The notes under the pieces: model-generated
The model's database searches: none
The model's input: the letters and a program-made list of their open reading frames with translations, nothing else
What the model was told of the DNA's origin: nothing
Position numbers and translations under genes: made by a program
From: Sorangium aterium
GTDB taxonomy: Bacteria; Myxococcota_A; Polyangia; Polyangiales; Polyangiaceae
Length of the DNA: 64,000 nucleotides
Direction: 5' to 3'
NCBI RefSeq assembly: GCF_028368935.1
Contig: NZ_JAQNDK010000001.1
Location: 1,984,001-2,048,000 of the forward strand
Part shown: piece by piece, positions 17,082 through 26,618 of the stretch
Layout of the letters: every line of letters begins with the position of its first letter
How positions within the stretch are numbered: the stretch's first letter is position 1

Positions 17082-19139
17082 ATGCAGGCACCTACCGTCC
17101 TGATCGTCGATCATGACGAGGCCCAACGAGAGGAGATCCGCCGCACGCTCGAGGCCGCTGGGCTCCGGGTCGAGCTCGCAGCGACGATCGCGGAGAGCCT
17201 GCGAAGAGCCCATCGACCGCCGGACCTGGTGCTCATCAGCGTCGATCTGCCGGACAGCGAGCGGTGCGAGCTCTGCCAGCGCCTCCAGGCGACGCTAGGC
17301 GCGGCGGCCATCCCGGTGCTGCACGCCAGCCGGGCCCGCGCGGCCGTCGGTCAGCCGTCGACCTTGAATTCGACGTGCGGCTCCACGTGCGGTTCCACGT
17401 ATGATTGCTGTCGTGCCGGCTCGCGCGCATGGCCGATCGAGAGCCGGCTCCTGATGACGGCCGTCCGCGCTCTGCTCGACGCGCGCGCAGCGAACGTCGC
17501 GCGCGCCGAGAGCGACGAGCGGTTCCGCGCGGCCTTCGACCAGGCGGCGGTGGGGATGGCCCACGTCTCCCTGGATGACCGCTTGCTCCGCGTGAACCCG
17601 AAGCTCTGTGAGCTGCTCGGATACACCGTCGAGGAGATGATGGCGCTCCGCGCCCAGCATCTCCTGCATCCGGACCACGCGGAGAGGGCGCTCCGGCACG
17701 TCCATGCGCTGTGCGACGGGAAGATCCCCTCTTCCACCACCGAAGAGCGCTGCGTGCGGCGGGACGGGTCGACGCTCTGGGTCGCGGTCACGCGCTCGCT
17801 CGCTCGCGATCGCGCGGGGGCGCCGCTGTACGTCGTCGAGGTCGTGAGAGAGATCGAGCGCCGCAAGCGGGCCGAGGAGGCGCGGGAGCGGGCGCTCGCC
17901 AGCGAGCGCGTCGCGCGCATCCGGGTCGAGCTGGCGGAGGCGCGCGTCGCGCGCCTCCAGACGTTCACGTCCGAGCTCTCGCGCGCGGCGACGCCCGCGC
18001 AGGTGGCCGAGGTGGTCCTCTCGCTCGGGCTCGCCGCGCTCTACGCCGACGCGGGGTACGTCGCGCTCCTCGCGGAGGACGGCGTGATCGAGGTCCTCCG
18101 CGCGCCCGGCTACCCCGAGGACGTGGTCGAGCGCCTGCGCCGCATTCCCATGTCCGCGCGCCTGGCCGCCGTCGACTGCATCCGCACGGGTCAGCTGCTG
18201 ATCTTCGAGTCGCTCGAGGCGTATAAGGCTGCCTATCCCGACGCGCCGGTAGGCGACTGGGCCAAGACCATGATCTGCGTCCCCATGACGCTGGGTGACG
18301 TGACCATCGGGGTGCTTGGGGTCACGTACCGCGACGCCTGTCGGATCAGCGAGGAGGATCGGCGCTTCATGACGATGCTCGCCCTGCAGTGCGCGCAGGC
18401 CCTGGACCGCGCGCGCCTCTACGAGGCCGAGCAGCGGGCGCGGCGGCTCCGCGAAGAGGCGCTGGCCATCGCGGCGCACGATCTCCGGAACCCGCTGTCG
18501 TCGATCATCCTGGCCGCGTCCCTGCTCGAGCGATCGGCCCCGGCGGACGCGGCGGGGCAGCCGATCCGCAATCGGGCGCGGCAGATCAAGCGCGCCGCGG
18601 AGCGCACCGTCGAGATGCTCGGCGAGCTCCTCGACGCCGCGATCATCGAGGCGAAGGGCCTGAAGCTGGACATCCAGCCGTGCGAGGCGGGCTCGCTCGT
18701 GCGCGAGGTCACCGAGATGCTCGCGCCGCTCGCCGAAGAGAAGCGGATCCGGCTCCACACCCTCCTTCCGGGGAGCGGCCTTGAGCTCCGCTGCGACCGT
18801 GGCCGCATGCTCCAGGTGCTGTCGAACCTCGTGGGCAACGCCCTGAAGTTCACCGCCGAAGGACGAGAGATCACGATCGTCGCGGAGCGCCAGGGGCCCG
18901 ATGTCCGCCTGTCCGTCAGCGACACGGGCACGGGGATCCGGCCCGAAGACATCCCGCGCCTGTTCGATCGCTACTGGCAAGGGCGGGCGGCGCGCTGCGC
19001 TGGCGCGGGGCTCGGGCTGTACATCGCCAAGGGCATCGTCGAGGCGCACGGGGGGCAGATCTCGGTCGACAGCGAGCTCGGCGCGGGGACGACGTTCTCC
19101 TGCACGATCCCGGTCGCGCACGGAGCCCGAGGAGGCTAG
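17082..19139 (+). CDS. Receiver-PAS-GAF histidine kinase
   Basis: A 685-residue cytoplasmic sensor kinase. The start ATG at 17082 follows AAGGAAGA. Residues 5-125 are a receiver with acidic D10/D12 and phospho-acceptor Asp55 (LISVDLPDSE). Its last third is replaced by a Ser/Thr/Cys stretch (TCGSTCGSTYDCC), and the conserved Lys is missing. PAS follows at about 145-270, GAF at about 300-450 and HisKA with His466 (AIAAHDLRNPL). The HATPase has an N-box (LSNLVGNALKF), DTGTGI and GAGLGLYIAKGIVEAHGG. There are no membrane segments. The output half is complete, so kinase activity is expected; the receiver may not switch normally. Confidence 0.85.
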   Translation: MQAPTVLIVDHDEAQREEIRRTLEAAGLRVELAATIAESLRRAHRPPDLVLISVDLPDSERCELCQRLQATLGAAAIPVLHASRARAAVGQPSTLNSTCGSTCGSTYDCCRAGSRAWPIESRLLMTAVRALLDARAANVARAESDERFRAAFDQAAVGMAHVSLDDRLLRVNPKLCELLGYTVEEMMALRAQHLLHPDHAERALRHVHALCDGKIPSSTTEERCVRRDGSTLWVAVTRSLARDRAGAPLYVVEVVREIERRKRAEEARERALASERVARIRVELAEARVARLQTFTSELSRAATPAQVAEVVLSLGLAALYADAGYVALLAEDGVIEVLRAPGYPEDVVERLRRIPMSARLAAVDCIRTGQLLIFESLEAYKAAYPDAPVGDWAKTMICVPMTLGDVTIGVLGVTYRDACRISEEDRRFMTMLALQCAQALDRARLYEAEQRARRLREEALAIAAHDLRNPLSSIILAASLLERSAPADAAGQPIRNRARQIKRAAERTVEMLGELLDAAIIEAKGLKLDIQPCEAGSLVREVTEMLAPLAEEKRIRLHTLLPGSGLELRCDRGRMLQVLSNLVGNALKFTAEGREITIVAERQGPDVRLSVSDTGTGIRPEDIPRLFDRYWQGRAARCAGAGLGLYIAKGIVEAHGGQISVDSELGAGTTFSCTIPVAHGARGG

Positions 19140-19201
19140 CGCGCTCCTCACCGTATATTCGATGGTAAGCACGACTCCAGAAAACTGGAGCCAGCTCCAC
19201 T

Positions 19202-19435
19202 ATACGAGCGGATGCTCCTGCGCGGCGCATCGTCCGCCAGCGCTTCGACCGCTACCGCGCCTGCTACGAGCTCGGGCTCCGTCACGACCAGCGCTTGAAA
19301 GGCCGCGTCACCGTGCGCGTCACCATCGATCCGCGAGGCGCGGTGGTGAAGGCGCGCGACGACGCCGTCCATGCGGTGAGCGTGCGGACGGCGTGCACGG
19401 CGGGCACCCATCATGCCTTCGGCCCGGTCGCGTAA
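19202..19435 (+). pseudogene. Remnant of an AgmX/PglI C-terminal domain
   Basis: Read in frame from 19202 to the TAA at 19433, this stretch gives RRIVRQRFDRYRACYELG, then LKGRVTVRVTIDPRGAVVKA, then a stop. It matches the AgmX/PglI domain of the intact protein at 22864-26367 (RIVRQNFGRFRLCYERGL; LQGRVTVRFTIDPSGALANA) almost residue for residue. It has no start codon, because a stop sits in frame just upstream. It also lacks the C-terminal half of the domain. It is best read as a decayed partial duplicate of that gene or of a close homologue. Confidence 0.75.
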
Positions 19436-20413
19436 TCGACCGATGGACACGAGATGTCCGCCCCAGGTACGCATGCGGACGGCCCACGAGAGGTTCTCCA
19501 AATTCTGAAATTCCAATCGCCGACTGAGCTCGTCAAGATGCACTGAGGCCGGATCGCGCGGAGCAGGGCGCGGCCGCACCGCGGTGCTTGGGCCGCTGCC
19601 GCTGGACGGCTTTCACCATCGCTCCGCCTAAAAGCTCCCTGCGAGCGCGCTTGCCGGCCCCTCGCGGGCCGAGCTCATTCCTCGTGAGCCGTCCGGTCCG
19701 TATCGGACAGATCCCCTCCTCTCCTTGTGATGCGTCCCTCGTCAGGCAAGCACCGGCGCAACGTCTACGAGGCCCGAGGGCGCCCCCGCACCGCGGCGCC
19801 CCTGGCACGGCGCACAATGAAGGACACAAGCGCACCTGGAACTGGCCACGCTGGACGGGGCCTTTGTGCGCTCAGCGTCGCTCGATGAACCATGTTGGAC
19901 ATGTCTGACAATGCTCCTGACAAACGGGCGCGATCTCGGCTGGACGACCCGTGGCGCGCTTTGGGACATTCCAAGATTGTGCAGTTCGGATGCAACAGCG
20001 GTGATCGCCCGTGCTGTGGCGCGCCGTCCACGCGTTCCTCGCCTGTTTAACGTATTCTTTCTTTCTCCAGGACTTGCTCGTTGGGAAATGAGGGGTATCG
20101 TCAGCCCCGTCCGATTCGAGGAGTTCCTGTTCAATCCGACAGGAGTTCCGGTTTCATCGGGGCGTACTTCGGAGGGGTCCGCTGTGGCGTGCCCTCTCCG
20201 CGGACGCCACGCGCCATGAAGTCGATGGCGGAGAGCGAGGCCCACGGTGACCTTCGCGCGAGCTCCTCGCCAGACATCACCGGCGCAGCGGTCTTCGGGC
20301 AGCGCAGGGCTCCAGGAGAGCAGGCGTATCCGTCGCTCTCCGTGGGGGTTATCACCGCGCGTTCATCTCAAGGCGTACGTTCCACAGGGCACGAAACACA
20401 AGGAGTTGTTCTT
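19436..20413. other. Gene-poor stretch upstream of the small secreted protein
   Basis: Nearly 1 kb without a recognisable gene. Short open frames exist (for example 19866-20219 on the plus strand and 19742-20245 on the minus strand), but none has a domain or signal peptide I recognise. Local A/T content is higher than in neighbouring coding DNA around 19900-20150, in keeping with non-coding or decayed sequence. The palindrome-like stretch near 19892-19916 is imperfect. The promoter of the 20414 gene should lie at the right end. Confidence 0.4.
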
Positions 20414-20920
20414 ATGAAGAAGCTCGTTATCCTCGCCGCGCTCGCCACCATGTCGATCTCGGGGAGCGCCATGGCAGTTGCCCGGGGTGGTCCCGCGCGC
20501 GCCATCCTGATCGAAGGGGCGTCGGCCGGCACGGCGACCTTCAACGCCGTCATCAATGCCAACGGCCTGGGTGACAACCTCCTGGCCCCGAACGGGACAT
20601 GCCTCATCAGCATGACCTGGACCAACCCCAACAACGCGGCACAGTCCCGCTCCTGCACGGTCCGCGAGGTAAAGACGACCACCAACCCCAACTGCCCGAA
20701 CACGGACATCAATACCACCATGTATGCCGGCTCTGGCTTCAATACCAACTGCAGTGGATTCAATCAGTTCGGCATGGCATTCGGGCCCCAAGGTGCAGGC
20801 TTTACCACCATCAGCGCCTCCATCGTCCTGGGCGAGACGGCACTCGGCACGCCGAGCTTCGGCGGGACGTTCCGGGATCCGTTCTCCTTCGGCTTCATCC
20901 AAGGCATCACGATCAACTAA
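20414..20920 (+). CDS. Small secreted protein of unknown function
   Basis: A 168-residue exported protein. The ATG at 20414 is placed by a strong AAGGAG ribosome-binding site at 20400-20405. A classical Sec signal peptide (MKKLVILAALATMSISGSAMA) predicts cleavage after AMA. The mature part is rich in Asn, Thr, Ser and Gly, with four or five Cys (TCLISM, RSCTV, NCPNT, NCSGF) that may pair. No domain is recognised. Codon use is less extreme in G/C than in neighbours. A hairpin 43 bp downstream may end the transcript. An abundant extracellular or matrix protein is possible but unproven. Confidence 0.75.
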   Translation: MKKLVILAALATMSISGSAMAVARGGPARAILIEGASAGTATFNAVINANGLGDNLLAPNGTCLISMTWTNPNNAAQSRSCTVREVKTTTNPNCPNTDINTTMYAGSGFNTNCSGFNQFGMAFGPQGAGFTTISASIVLGETALGTPSFGGTFRDPFSFGFIQGITIN

Positions 20921-20963
20921 GACCGAGCGCCGCCCGACGCGCCGCCATGCGGACGTCGGGTGC

Positions 20964-21003
20964 GCAGATCTCCCGGACCGCGCCTCGCGGCCGGGAGATC
21001 TGC
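20964..21003 (+). terminator. Hairpin downstream of the small secreted protein
   Basis: GCAGATCTCCCGG (20964-20976) and CCGGGAGATCTGC (20991-21003) form a perfect 13-bp stem around a 14-base loop. The hairpin sits 43 bp after the stop at 20920. There is no T-run, so it may stabilise the mRNA or pause transcription and is not a textbook terminator. Confidence 0.5.
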
Positions 21004-21151
21004 TCGCTTGAGCCCAGCGATCATCGCCCGTGTCAGCCGCTGCCTTGCCCGAGGGCGAGCGGGAGTCGCCCCCTAGGGCCCTGCTCCTCGTCGTCGTGAT
21101 ATCGCAGCGAGCGCCGCAACCCCCTCACCCTGATCGGATGGAGACGTTCTC

Positions 21152-22753
21152 ATGCAACCGCCTGTCCTGCATCACGATACTCCCCGCCGATGGCCGCTCT
21201 GGTGCGCGCTGGCGGCGCTCGCTCTCGCCGCCTTCCTGCTCCTCCGCCCGAAGCACGACGCGCCGCGCGCCGCGCTGCCCGAGCCCGCCACCCCCTCATC
21301 AACGCATCAGCAAAAATCGGGCTACGGCAACCGTGCGCGATGGGATCGCCCTGCCGCGCCCTCGGACCAAGCAGCCACGGAGGTGCCGCCGATCTTCGGG
21401 ACCGTCTACGACCTGAGCGGCACCCCGGTCGCCGGCGTTACGATCGCCGCGACGACCTTCGACGTCGCCGGCAATTTCCCCACGACGGCGGCCTCGACCG
21501 AGAGCGACGAGCGCGGGCGCTTCGAGCTCCGCGCCCCGAACGGAACCTACAACCTCGTCAGCAACAAGGAGGGATACGGCCCCATGCTCGTGGTCGCGCA
21601 CAGCGGTGACGATGTCGCCCTGCTGATCCCGAGGAGCGGGATCGTCGAGGGGCATGTTTACAACGAGCGCAAGGAGCCGATAACGCAGTTCACCGTGGAC
21701 ATCGTCGCCCTGTTCCCCGACAGCACGGCAGCACCCGCGCCCCTCTGGTCGAAGCGCTTCGACGCGGCGGACGGGGCCTTCCGCGTGGATCAGGTCCCCG
21801 GCTGGCCGGTGTTCCTCAGGGTCACGGCGGCCGATTACGCTCCCGTCTTCTCAGCGCCCGTCCATGTCGGGCCCGACAAGACCCAGAATGTCGAGCTGAC
21901 GCTCTCGCGCGGGTGCACGCTGACGGGGACGGTTCATGACGAGAACGGCGCACCGCTCGCCGGCATCTTCCTCGATGCGGAGTCGCGCTTCACCACGGGC
22001 TCGTCGAGCCAGGGGTCGATGGATGCCGCGAGCCAGGCCCAGAGCGACCTCGACGGGCGCTTTCGGCTGGAGCACGTCCCTCCCGGCGAGATCCTGGTCC
22101 GCGCGTACGACGGCGGCTATGCCGCGACGACGGCCCAGGTCCAGGTCTCGCCCTCGCGATGCGACACGCTCGACCCGATCCAGCTCAAGATGTCCAGGGG
22201 AGGCAGCGTCGCCGGCGTCGTGCGGGGGAGCGACGGCAAGCCTGTCGCCGGCGCGCAGATCATGGCATCTCACCGGAGCATCGGCTTCGTCAACGCGGTG
22301 ACCGACGCCGAGGGGCGCTATCGCTTCGAGAAGCTCCCGGCGGCCGTCATGCGCCTCGAGCTGGTGGCGAAGTCGCAGCATACCGTGGTGTACGCCAACG
22401 TGAGTGAGGGGCAGGTCGTCGAGCGGGACATCTCTCTTCCCGCGGACAGCTCGGGCGAGATCCGCGGGCGCATCACCAGCGGCGGGAAGCCGCTCCGGGG
22501 TGTCCAGGTCGTGGTCGCGTGCAACCAGGGCGAGCCCGGGCTCGACATGCGCCACGTCACGACGAGCAACGACGGGACCTATCGGGCGACAGGGCTGCCG
22601 GATGGCGCTTACATGGTCATGGTCTCCTCGGCGGTCGAGGGCACCTCGGCCGTCGTTCGTGACGGCGGCGTCGCGCAGGCGGATCTGGACGTGGCCGGGC
22701 AGCCCCAGCCAGAGGATGACCCGGTGGCTCCGGCGCACTTCACCGGCGACTGA
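21152..22753 (+). CDS. Membrane-anchored protein with carboxypeptidase regulatory-like repeats
   Basis: A 533-residue protein with one N-terminal TM anchor at about 16-34 (LWCALAALALAAFLLL). A Pro-rich spacer then leads into four or five beta-sandwich modules of the carboxypeptidase regulatory-like type. Each carries the typical pattern G-x-V-x-D/N-x-x-G-x-P-x-x-G followed by D-x-x-G-x-F/Y. Examples are GTVYDLSGTPVAGVTI, GTVHDENGAPLAGIFL, GVVRGSDGKPVAGAQI and GRITSGGKPLRGVQVV. Such modules mediate contacts outside the cytoplasm, and no catalytic domain accompanies them. It lies 110 bp before the VIT/VWA gene on the same strand, so a shared envelope role is possible. Confidence 0.75.
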   Translation: MQPPVLHHDTPRRWPLWCALAALALAAFLLLRPKHDAPRAALPEPATPSSTHQQKSGYGNRARWDRPAAPSDQAATEVPPIFGTVYDLSGTPVAGVTIAATTFDVAGNFPTTAASTESDERGRFELRAPNGTYNLVSNKEGYGPMLVVAHSGDDVALLIPRSGIVEGHVYNERKEPITQFTVDIVALFPDSTAAPAPLWSKRFDAADGAFRVDQVPGWPVFLRVTAADYAPVFSAPVHVGPDKTQNVELTLSRGCTLTGTVHDENGAPLAGIFLDAESRFTTGSSSQGSMDAASQAQSDLDGRFRLEHVPPGEILVRAYDGGYAATTAQVQVSPSRCDTLDPIQLKMSRGGSVAGVVRGSDGKPVAGAQIMASHRSIGFVNAVTDAEGRYRFEKLPAAVMRLELVAKSQHTVVYANVSEGQVVERDISLPADSSGEIRGRITSGGKPLRGVQVVVACNQGEPGLDMRHVTTSNDGTYRATGLPDGAYMVMVSSAVEGTSAVVRDGGVAQADLDVAGQPQPEDDPVAPAHFTGD

Positions 22754-22863
22754 GCGGCGCGAGGCGGGAACCTCCGGCTCGCCCGGGCTGTCGATCGCCC
22801 TGCCCCACCGCCGGCGGGCCCGCGCTCAGGCTCGGCCCGCCGCGCAACGACCGGAGATCCCCC

Positions 22864-25800
22864 GTGCCTAGAGCCCTCCTCCGCAGCCGCGCTGCGCTCG
22901 CCGCGATCGCCGCCCTCGTCCCTGCCCTCCTCAGCTGCGCCGACAGCCCCTCGCCGCCCGCCACGCCCGCCTCGCTCTCGCGCGGGCCGGGCCCAGCCGC
23001 GCCGCGCGCCCTGCCCGCCGCGCCGGCCTTCGCCGTCGCAGCGCGCCGCGCCGAGGCCGCGCCGTTCCGGCTCACCGCCGCGGACGGCACCGGGCTGCGC
23101 CTCGTCGCGCTCACCGGCCGCGCGGTGATCGAGGCGCCGCTCGCGCTCGCCGAGCTGCACCTCACCTTCGAGAACCCCGAGGATCGCGTGCTCGAGGGCA
23201 CCTTCAGCGTGACGCTGCCGCCCGGCGCGAGCGTCGGGCGACTCGCCATGAAGATCGACGATCGGTGGCAGGAGGGCGAGGTCGTCGAGCTCCAGCGCGC
23301 GCGCGAGGCGTACGAGGATTTCCTCCACCGCAAGCAGGACCCTGCGCTGCTCGAGCAGGCGGCGGGCAACGAGGTGAGCGCGCGGGTCTTCCCCATCCCG
23401 GCGCGCGGCGTGAAGCACATCGTCCTGTCGTACTCCCAGGAGCTCCGCCCGGGCGCGCCCTTCACGGTCCCCTTGCGCGGCCTGCCCACGGTGAGCCGCC
23501 TCGACATCGAGGCCACCGTCGCCGGCGCCGCCGCGCCCGTCCACGCGCTGCGCCGGAACGACGCGGCGCCCGAGGCCGATTTCGTGGTGGATCCCGCGCG
23601 GCTCACGTCGATCGAGGGGCGCGGCGGCCTGCGCAGCGGAGAGCTCGTGCTCGCCCGCGTGAACGCTCCGGTGGACGCGCGGCCCGATCCGCTCGCGTCC
23701 GCGGTGATCCTCGTGGACACGAGCGCCTCGCGCGCGCTCGGGCTCGAGGAGCAGCTCGGCGCGCTCGCGGCCCTCGCGCGGGCGGTCGCGCAGGCAGGCG
23801 GCCCGGGCGCGCCGCTCACCGTCGCCTGCTACGACCAGGCCGTCACCCCCGTCTTCGACGGCGCGGCGTCGGCGTTCGGCGAGGTCGAGATCGCGCGCAT
23901 CCGCGATCGGCAGGCGCTCGGCGCCTCGGATCTCGGGCGCGCGCTCCGCTGGGCCGGCGAACGCGCGCGCGCCCGCGGCCAGCGGCGCGTCGTGCTGCTC
24001 TCCGACGGCATCGCGACGGCGGGTGAGGTCGCGCCGGGCGCGCTGCGCGGCGCCGCGGCGGCGCTGCGGGGCGCGGGGGTCGAGCGGCTCGACGCGGTCG
24101 CGCTCGGCGGCCTCCGCGACGAGGCCGCGCTGCGGCAGCTCGTCGCGGCCGGCCTGCCCCGCGACGGCGCCGTGGTCGACGGCGCGCGCGGCGCCGCCGA
24201 GATCGAGCGGCGCCTCGGCTCGGCCACGCGCTCGGGGATCGCGGTGAACATCGAGGGCGCGCGCTGGGTCTGGCCCCGCACCCTGAACGGCGTGCAGCCC
24301 GGCGACGAGGCGCTCGTCTACGCCGAGGTGCCGGCCGCGCTGCCCGTCCGGCTCACGGTCGACGGCCGCACAACGACGCCCGACCTCCGCGGCGTGGAGC
24401 GCCCGCTGCTCGAGCGCTCGTGGGCCCGGGCGAAGATCGACGGCCTCCTCGCCCGAGAGGGCGCCGGGGGCGACCAGGACGCGATCCGCAAGCAGATCAT
24501 CGATCTCTCGATCGCGCACCGGGTGCTCAGCCCGTACACCGCGCTGCTCGTGCTGGAGACCGAGCACGACTACGCGCGCTTCGACATCGCCCGGCGAGGG
24601 CTCTCCGACATCCTGACCGTGGAGGGCGGCCGCGTCGCCGTGCAGAGGCGCTCGCGGTCGCAGGCCGGGAAGCCGTCGGCCCCCGCGCCGGCCACCGGCC
24701 CGGTCGCCGGCGCTTCGCCTGGCGAGCGCGCCGAGGTTGCCACTGAGCAGAGCGCCGACGTTTCCCCTGGCGGGAGCGCTGCCCTGCGCCCTCCCCCCGC
24801 GCCGCCGGCGCCTCCTGCCGGCGCGGACGCCCGATATGCCTTCCTCAAGGAGGGGCCCGCGCCGGCGGGCGCCAGCGGGCTCGGGCTGTCGGGCGTCGGC
24901 GAGGGCGGCGGCGGTCGCGGCGAGGGCATCGGCCTCGGCGCGATCGGCTCCATCGGCCACGGCAGCGGGGCCGCGGCGCCCGCGCCGAGCGCCGCGTCGG
25001 CCACGAGCACCGGCCAGGGCTTCGGCAGCGGGCACGGCCGCCTCGCAGGCAGCCACCGGACCAGGGCGCCGCAGGTCCGCATGGGCGCAACCCAGGTGAG
25101 CGGCCGCCTCCCGCCGGAGGTGATCCAGCGCATCGTCCGCCAGAACTTCGGCCGCTTCCGCCTCTGCTACGAGCGCGGGCTCCAGCGCGACGAGGGCTTG
25201 CAAGGACGCGTCACCGTGCGCTTCACCATCGACCCGAGCGGCGCGCTCGCCAACGCGCGCGACGGCGGCTCCGATCTGCCCGACAGCGCCACGGTCTCCT
25301 GCGTGGTCCGCGCCTTCCGCGACCTCACCTTCCCCGCGCCCGAGGGCGGCAGCGTCGACGTGGTGTACCCGATCCTGTTCACGCCGCCCCCGGACGCCGC
25401 GCCCGCGCCCGACGCGCCCGACGGCGCCGCGCCCCCTCGATCGGAGCCGTATACCGGCCGCTTCAAGCAGATCAACGACACCCTCGCCCGGGGCGACGCG
25501 CCGGCCGCGGTGCGCGACGCCCGGGCCTGGCGCGCCGAGGTCCCCGGTGACGTGCTCGCGCTCGTGGCGCTCGGCGAGGCGCTCGAGGCGGCGGGCGACA
25601 CGCCGGGCGCCGCCCGCGCGTATGGCTCGCTCATCGATCTGTTCCCGGCGCGCGCGGACCTCCGCCGCTTCGCCGGCGCGCGCCTCGAGCGGCTCGCGGG
25701 TGGCGCCGGCCTGGAGCTCGCGGTCGACACGTACGAGAAGGCGCGCGAGCAGCGCCCCGATCACCCCGCGAGCCACCGCTTGCTCGCGTTCGCCCGCCTC

Positions 25801-26367
25801 AAGCGGGGCGAGCACGCCGCCGCCTTCGACGCCCTCGAGGCGGGCATCGCGCGCCGCTACCCGCCGGGGCGCTTCTCGGGCGTGGAGGGCATCCTGCGCG
25901 AGGATCTCGGCCTGGTCGCCGCGGCGTGGCTCAAGGCGGAGCCCGCACGCCGGGCGGCCATCCTGGCCCGGCTCGCGAAGGCCGGCGCCGCGCTCGAAGA
26001 CGCGCCCTCGCTCCGCTTCGTGCTGAACTGGGAGACCGACGCCAACGACGTCGACTTCCACATCCGGGACGACCGCGGCGGCCACGCCTATTACGGCGAC
26101 CCGACGCTGCCAGGCGGCGGGCACCTCTACGCCGACGTGACCACCGGCTACGGCCCCGAGTGCTTCACCATCCGCGCGCCCCGGGAGCAGCGGGCCAGCC
26201 GGTACACCCTGCAGGCGCACTACTACGCGCGCGGGCCGATGGGCTATGGCATGGGCAAGCTGCAGATCGTCGACCACGACGGCAAGGGCGGCCTGACCTT
26301 CGACGAGCGCCCCTTCGTGGTCATGACGGACGGAGCGTTCGTGGAGCTCGGCGCCGTCACGCGCTGA
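22864..26367 (+). CDS. VIT-VWA-AgmX/PglI-DUF2135 lipoprotein
   Basis: A 1167-residue exported protein with a GTG start at 22864 and a lipobox at ALLSC. Domains in order are as follows. VIT lies at about 70-200 (LEGTFSVTLPPGASVGRLAM). VWA is at about 275-450, with a MIDAS-like DTSAS. A Gly/Ala/Pro-rich linker covers about 590-735, and the AgmX/PglI C-terminal domain about 740-845 (RIVRQNFGRFRLCYERGL). TPR-like helices occupy about 850-1030. A DUF2135-type domain ends the protein (NWETDANDVDFHIRDDRGG). VIT/VWA pairs assemble multiprotein complexes, and AgmX domains are linked to myxobacterial gliding or envelope functions. The stop codon lies inside the first copy of a 25-bp repeat. Confidence 0.85.
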   Translation: MPRALLRSRAALAAIAALVPALLSCADSPSPPATPASLSRGPGPAAPRALPAAPAFAVAARRAEAAPFRLTAADGTGLRLVALTGRAVIEAPLALAELHLTFENPEDRVLEGTFSVTLPPGASVGRLAMKIDDRWQEGEVVELQRAREAYEDFLHRKQDPALLEQAAGNEVSARVFPIPARGVKHIVLSYSQELRPGAPFTVPLRGLPTVSRLDIEATVAGAAAPVHALRRNDAAPEADFVVDPARLTSIEGRGGLRSGELVLARVNAPVDARPDPLASAVILVDTSASRALGLEEQLGALAALARAVAQAGGPGAPLTVACYDQAVTPVFDGAASAFGEVEIARIRDRQALGASDLGRALRWAGERARARGQRRVVLLSDGIATAGEVAPGALRGAAAALRGAGVERLDAVALGGLRDEAALRQLVAAGLPRDGAVVDGARGAAEIERRLGSATRSGIAVNIEGARWVWPRTLNGVQPGDEALVYAEVPAALPVRLTVDGRTTTPDLRGVERPLLERSWARAKIDGLLAREGAGGDQDAIRKQIIDLSIAHRVLSPYTALLVLETEHDYARFDIARRGLSDILTVEGGRVAVQRRSRSQAGKPSAPAPATGPVAGASPGERAEVATEQSADVSPGGSAALRPPPAPPAPPAGADARYAFLKEGPAPAGASGLGLSGVGEGGGGRGEGIGLGAIGSIGHGSGAAAPAPSAASATSTGQGFGSGHGRLAGSHRTRAPQVRMGATQVSGRLPPEVIQRIVRQNFGRFRLCYERGLQRDEGLQGRVTVRFTIDPSGALANARDGGSDLPDSATVSCVVRAFRDLTFPAPEGGSVDVVYPILFTPPPDAAPAPDAPDGAAPPRSEPYTGRFKQINDTLARGDAPAAVRDARAWRAEVPGDVLALVALGEALEAAGDTPGAARAYGSLIDLFPARADLRRFAGARLERLAGGAGLELAVDTYEKAREQRPDHPASHRLLAFARLKRGEHAAAFDALEAGIARRYPPGRFSGVEGILREDLGLVAAAWLKAEPARRAAILARLAKAGAALEDAPSLRFVLNWETDANDVDFHIRDDRGGHAYYGDPTLPGGGHLYADVTTGYGPECFTIRAPREQRASRYTLQAHYYARGPMGYGMGKLQIVDHDGKGGLTFDERPFVVMTDGAFVELGAVTR

Positions 26368-26374
26368 CGCGCCG
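26350..26374. repeat. 25-bp direct repeat, left copy
   Basis: This copy is identical to 26594-26618. It overlaps the last codons and the stop of the VIT/VWA gene, so the ancestral copy is probably this one. The two copies enclose 219 bp that contain the GTGGTC hairpin. Confidence 0.9.
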
Positions 26375-26449
26375 AGGACTTCGCCAGCCCAGCTCTTCGT
26401 CACTCCCATAAACGTTACCCAGCCCTCGCGCCGCGCTCTCCTATATCCG

Positions 26450-26577
<128 letters not shown>

Positions 26578-26593
26578 GGTTATCGCTCGGATT

Positions 26594-26618
26594 GGCGCCG
26601 TCACGCGCTGACGCGCCG
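26594..26618. repeat. 25-bp direct repeat, right copy
   Basis: A second identical copy of 26350-26374. It ends exactly at the base before the stop codon (complement) of the oxidoreductase gene at 26619. No coding role is evident here, which suggests this copy is the derived one. Confidence 0.9.

Noticed and set aside
19145-19200. CTCCAG-AAAA-CTGGAG hairpin as a terminator of the hybrid kinase gene
   Set aside because: The stem is only 6 bp and there is no T-run; too weak to list as a feature.
19742-20245. A 167-codon minus-strand frame in the gene-poor zone
   Set aside because: No signal peptide, domain or ribosome-binding site; Arg/Ser-rich composition typical of chance frames.
22609-26409. 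A 1266-codon open frame antisense to the VIT/VWA gene
   Set aside because: Arg/Ala/Gly-rich translation with no conserved motif; the plus-strand frame has a signal peptide and four known domains.
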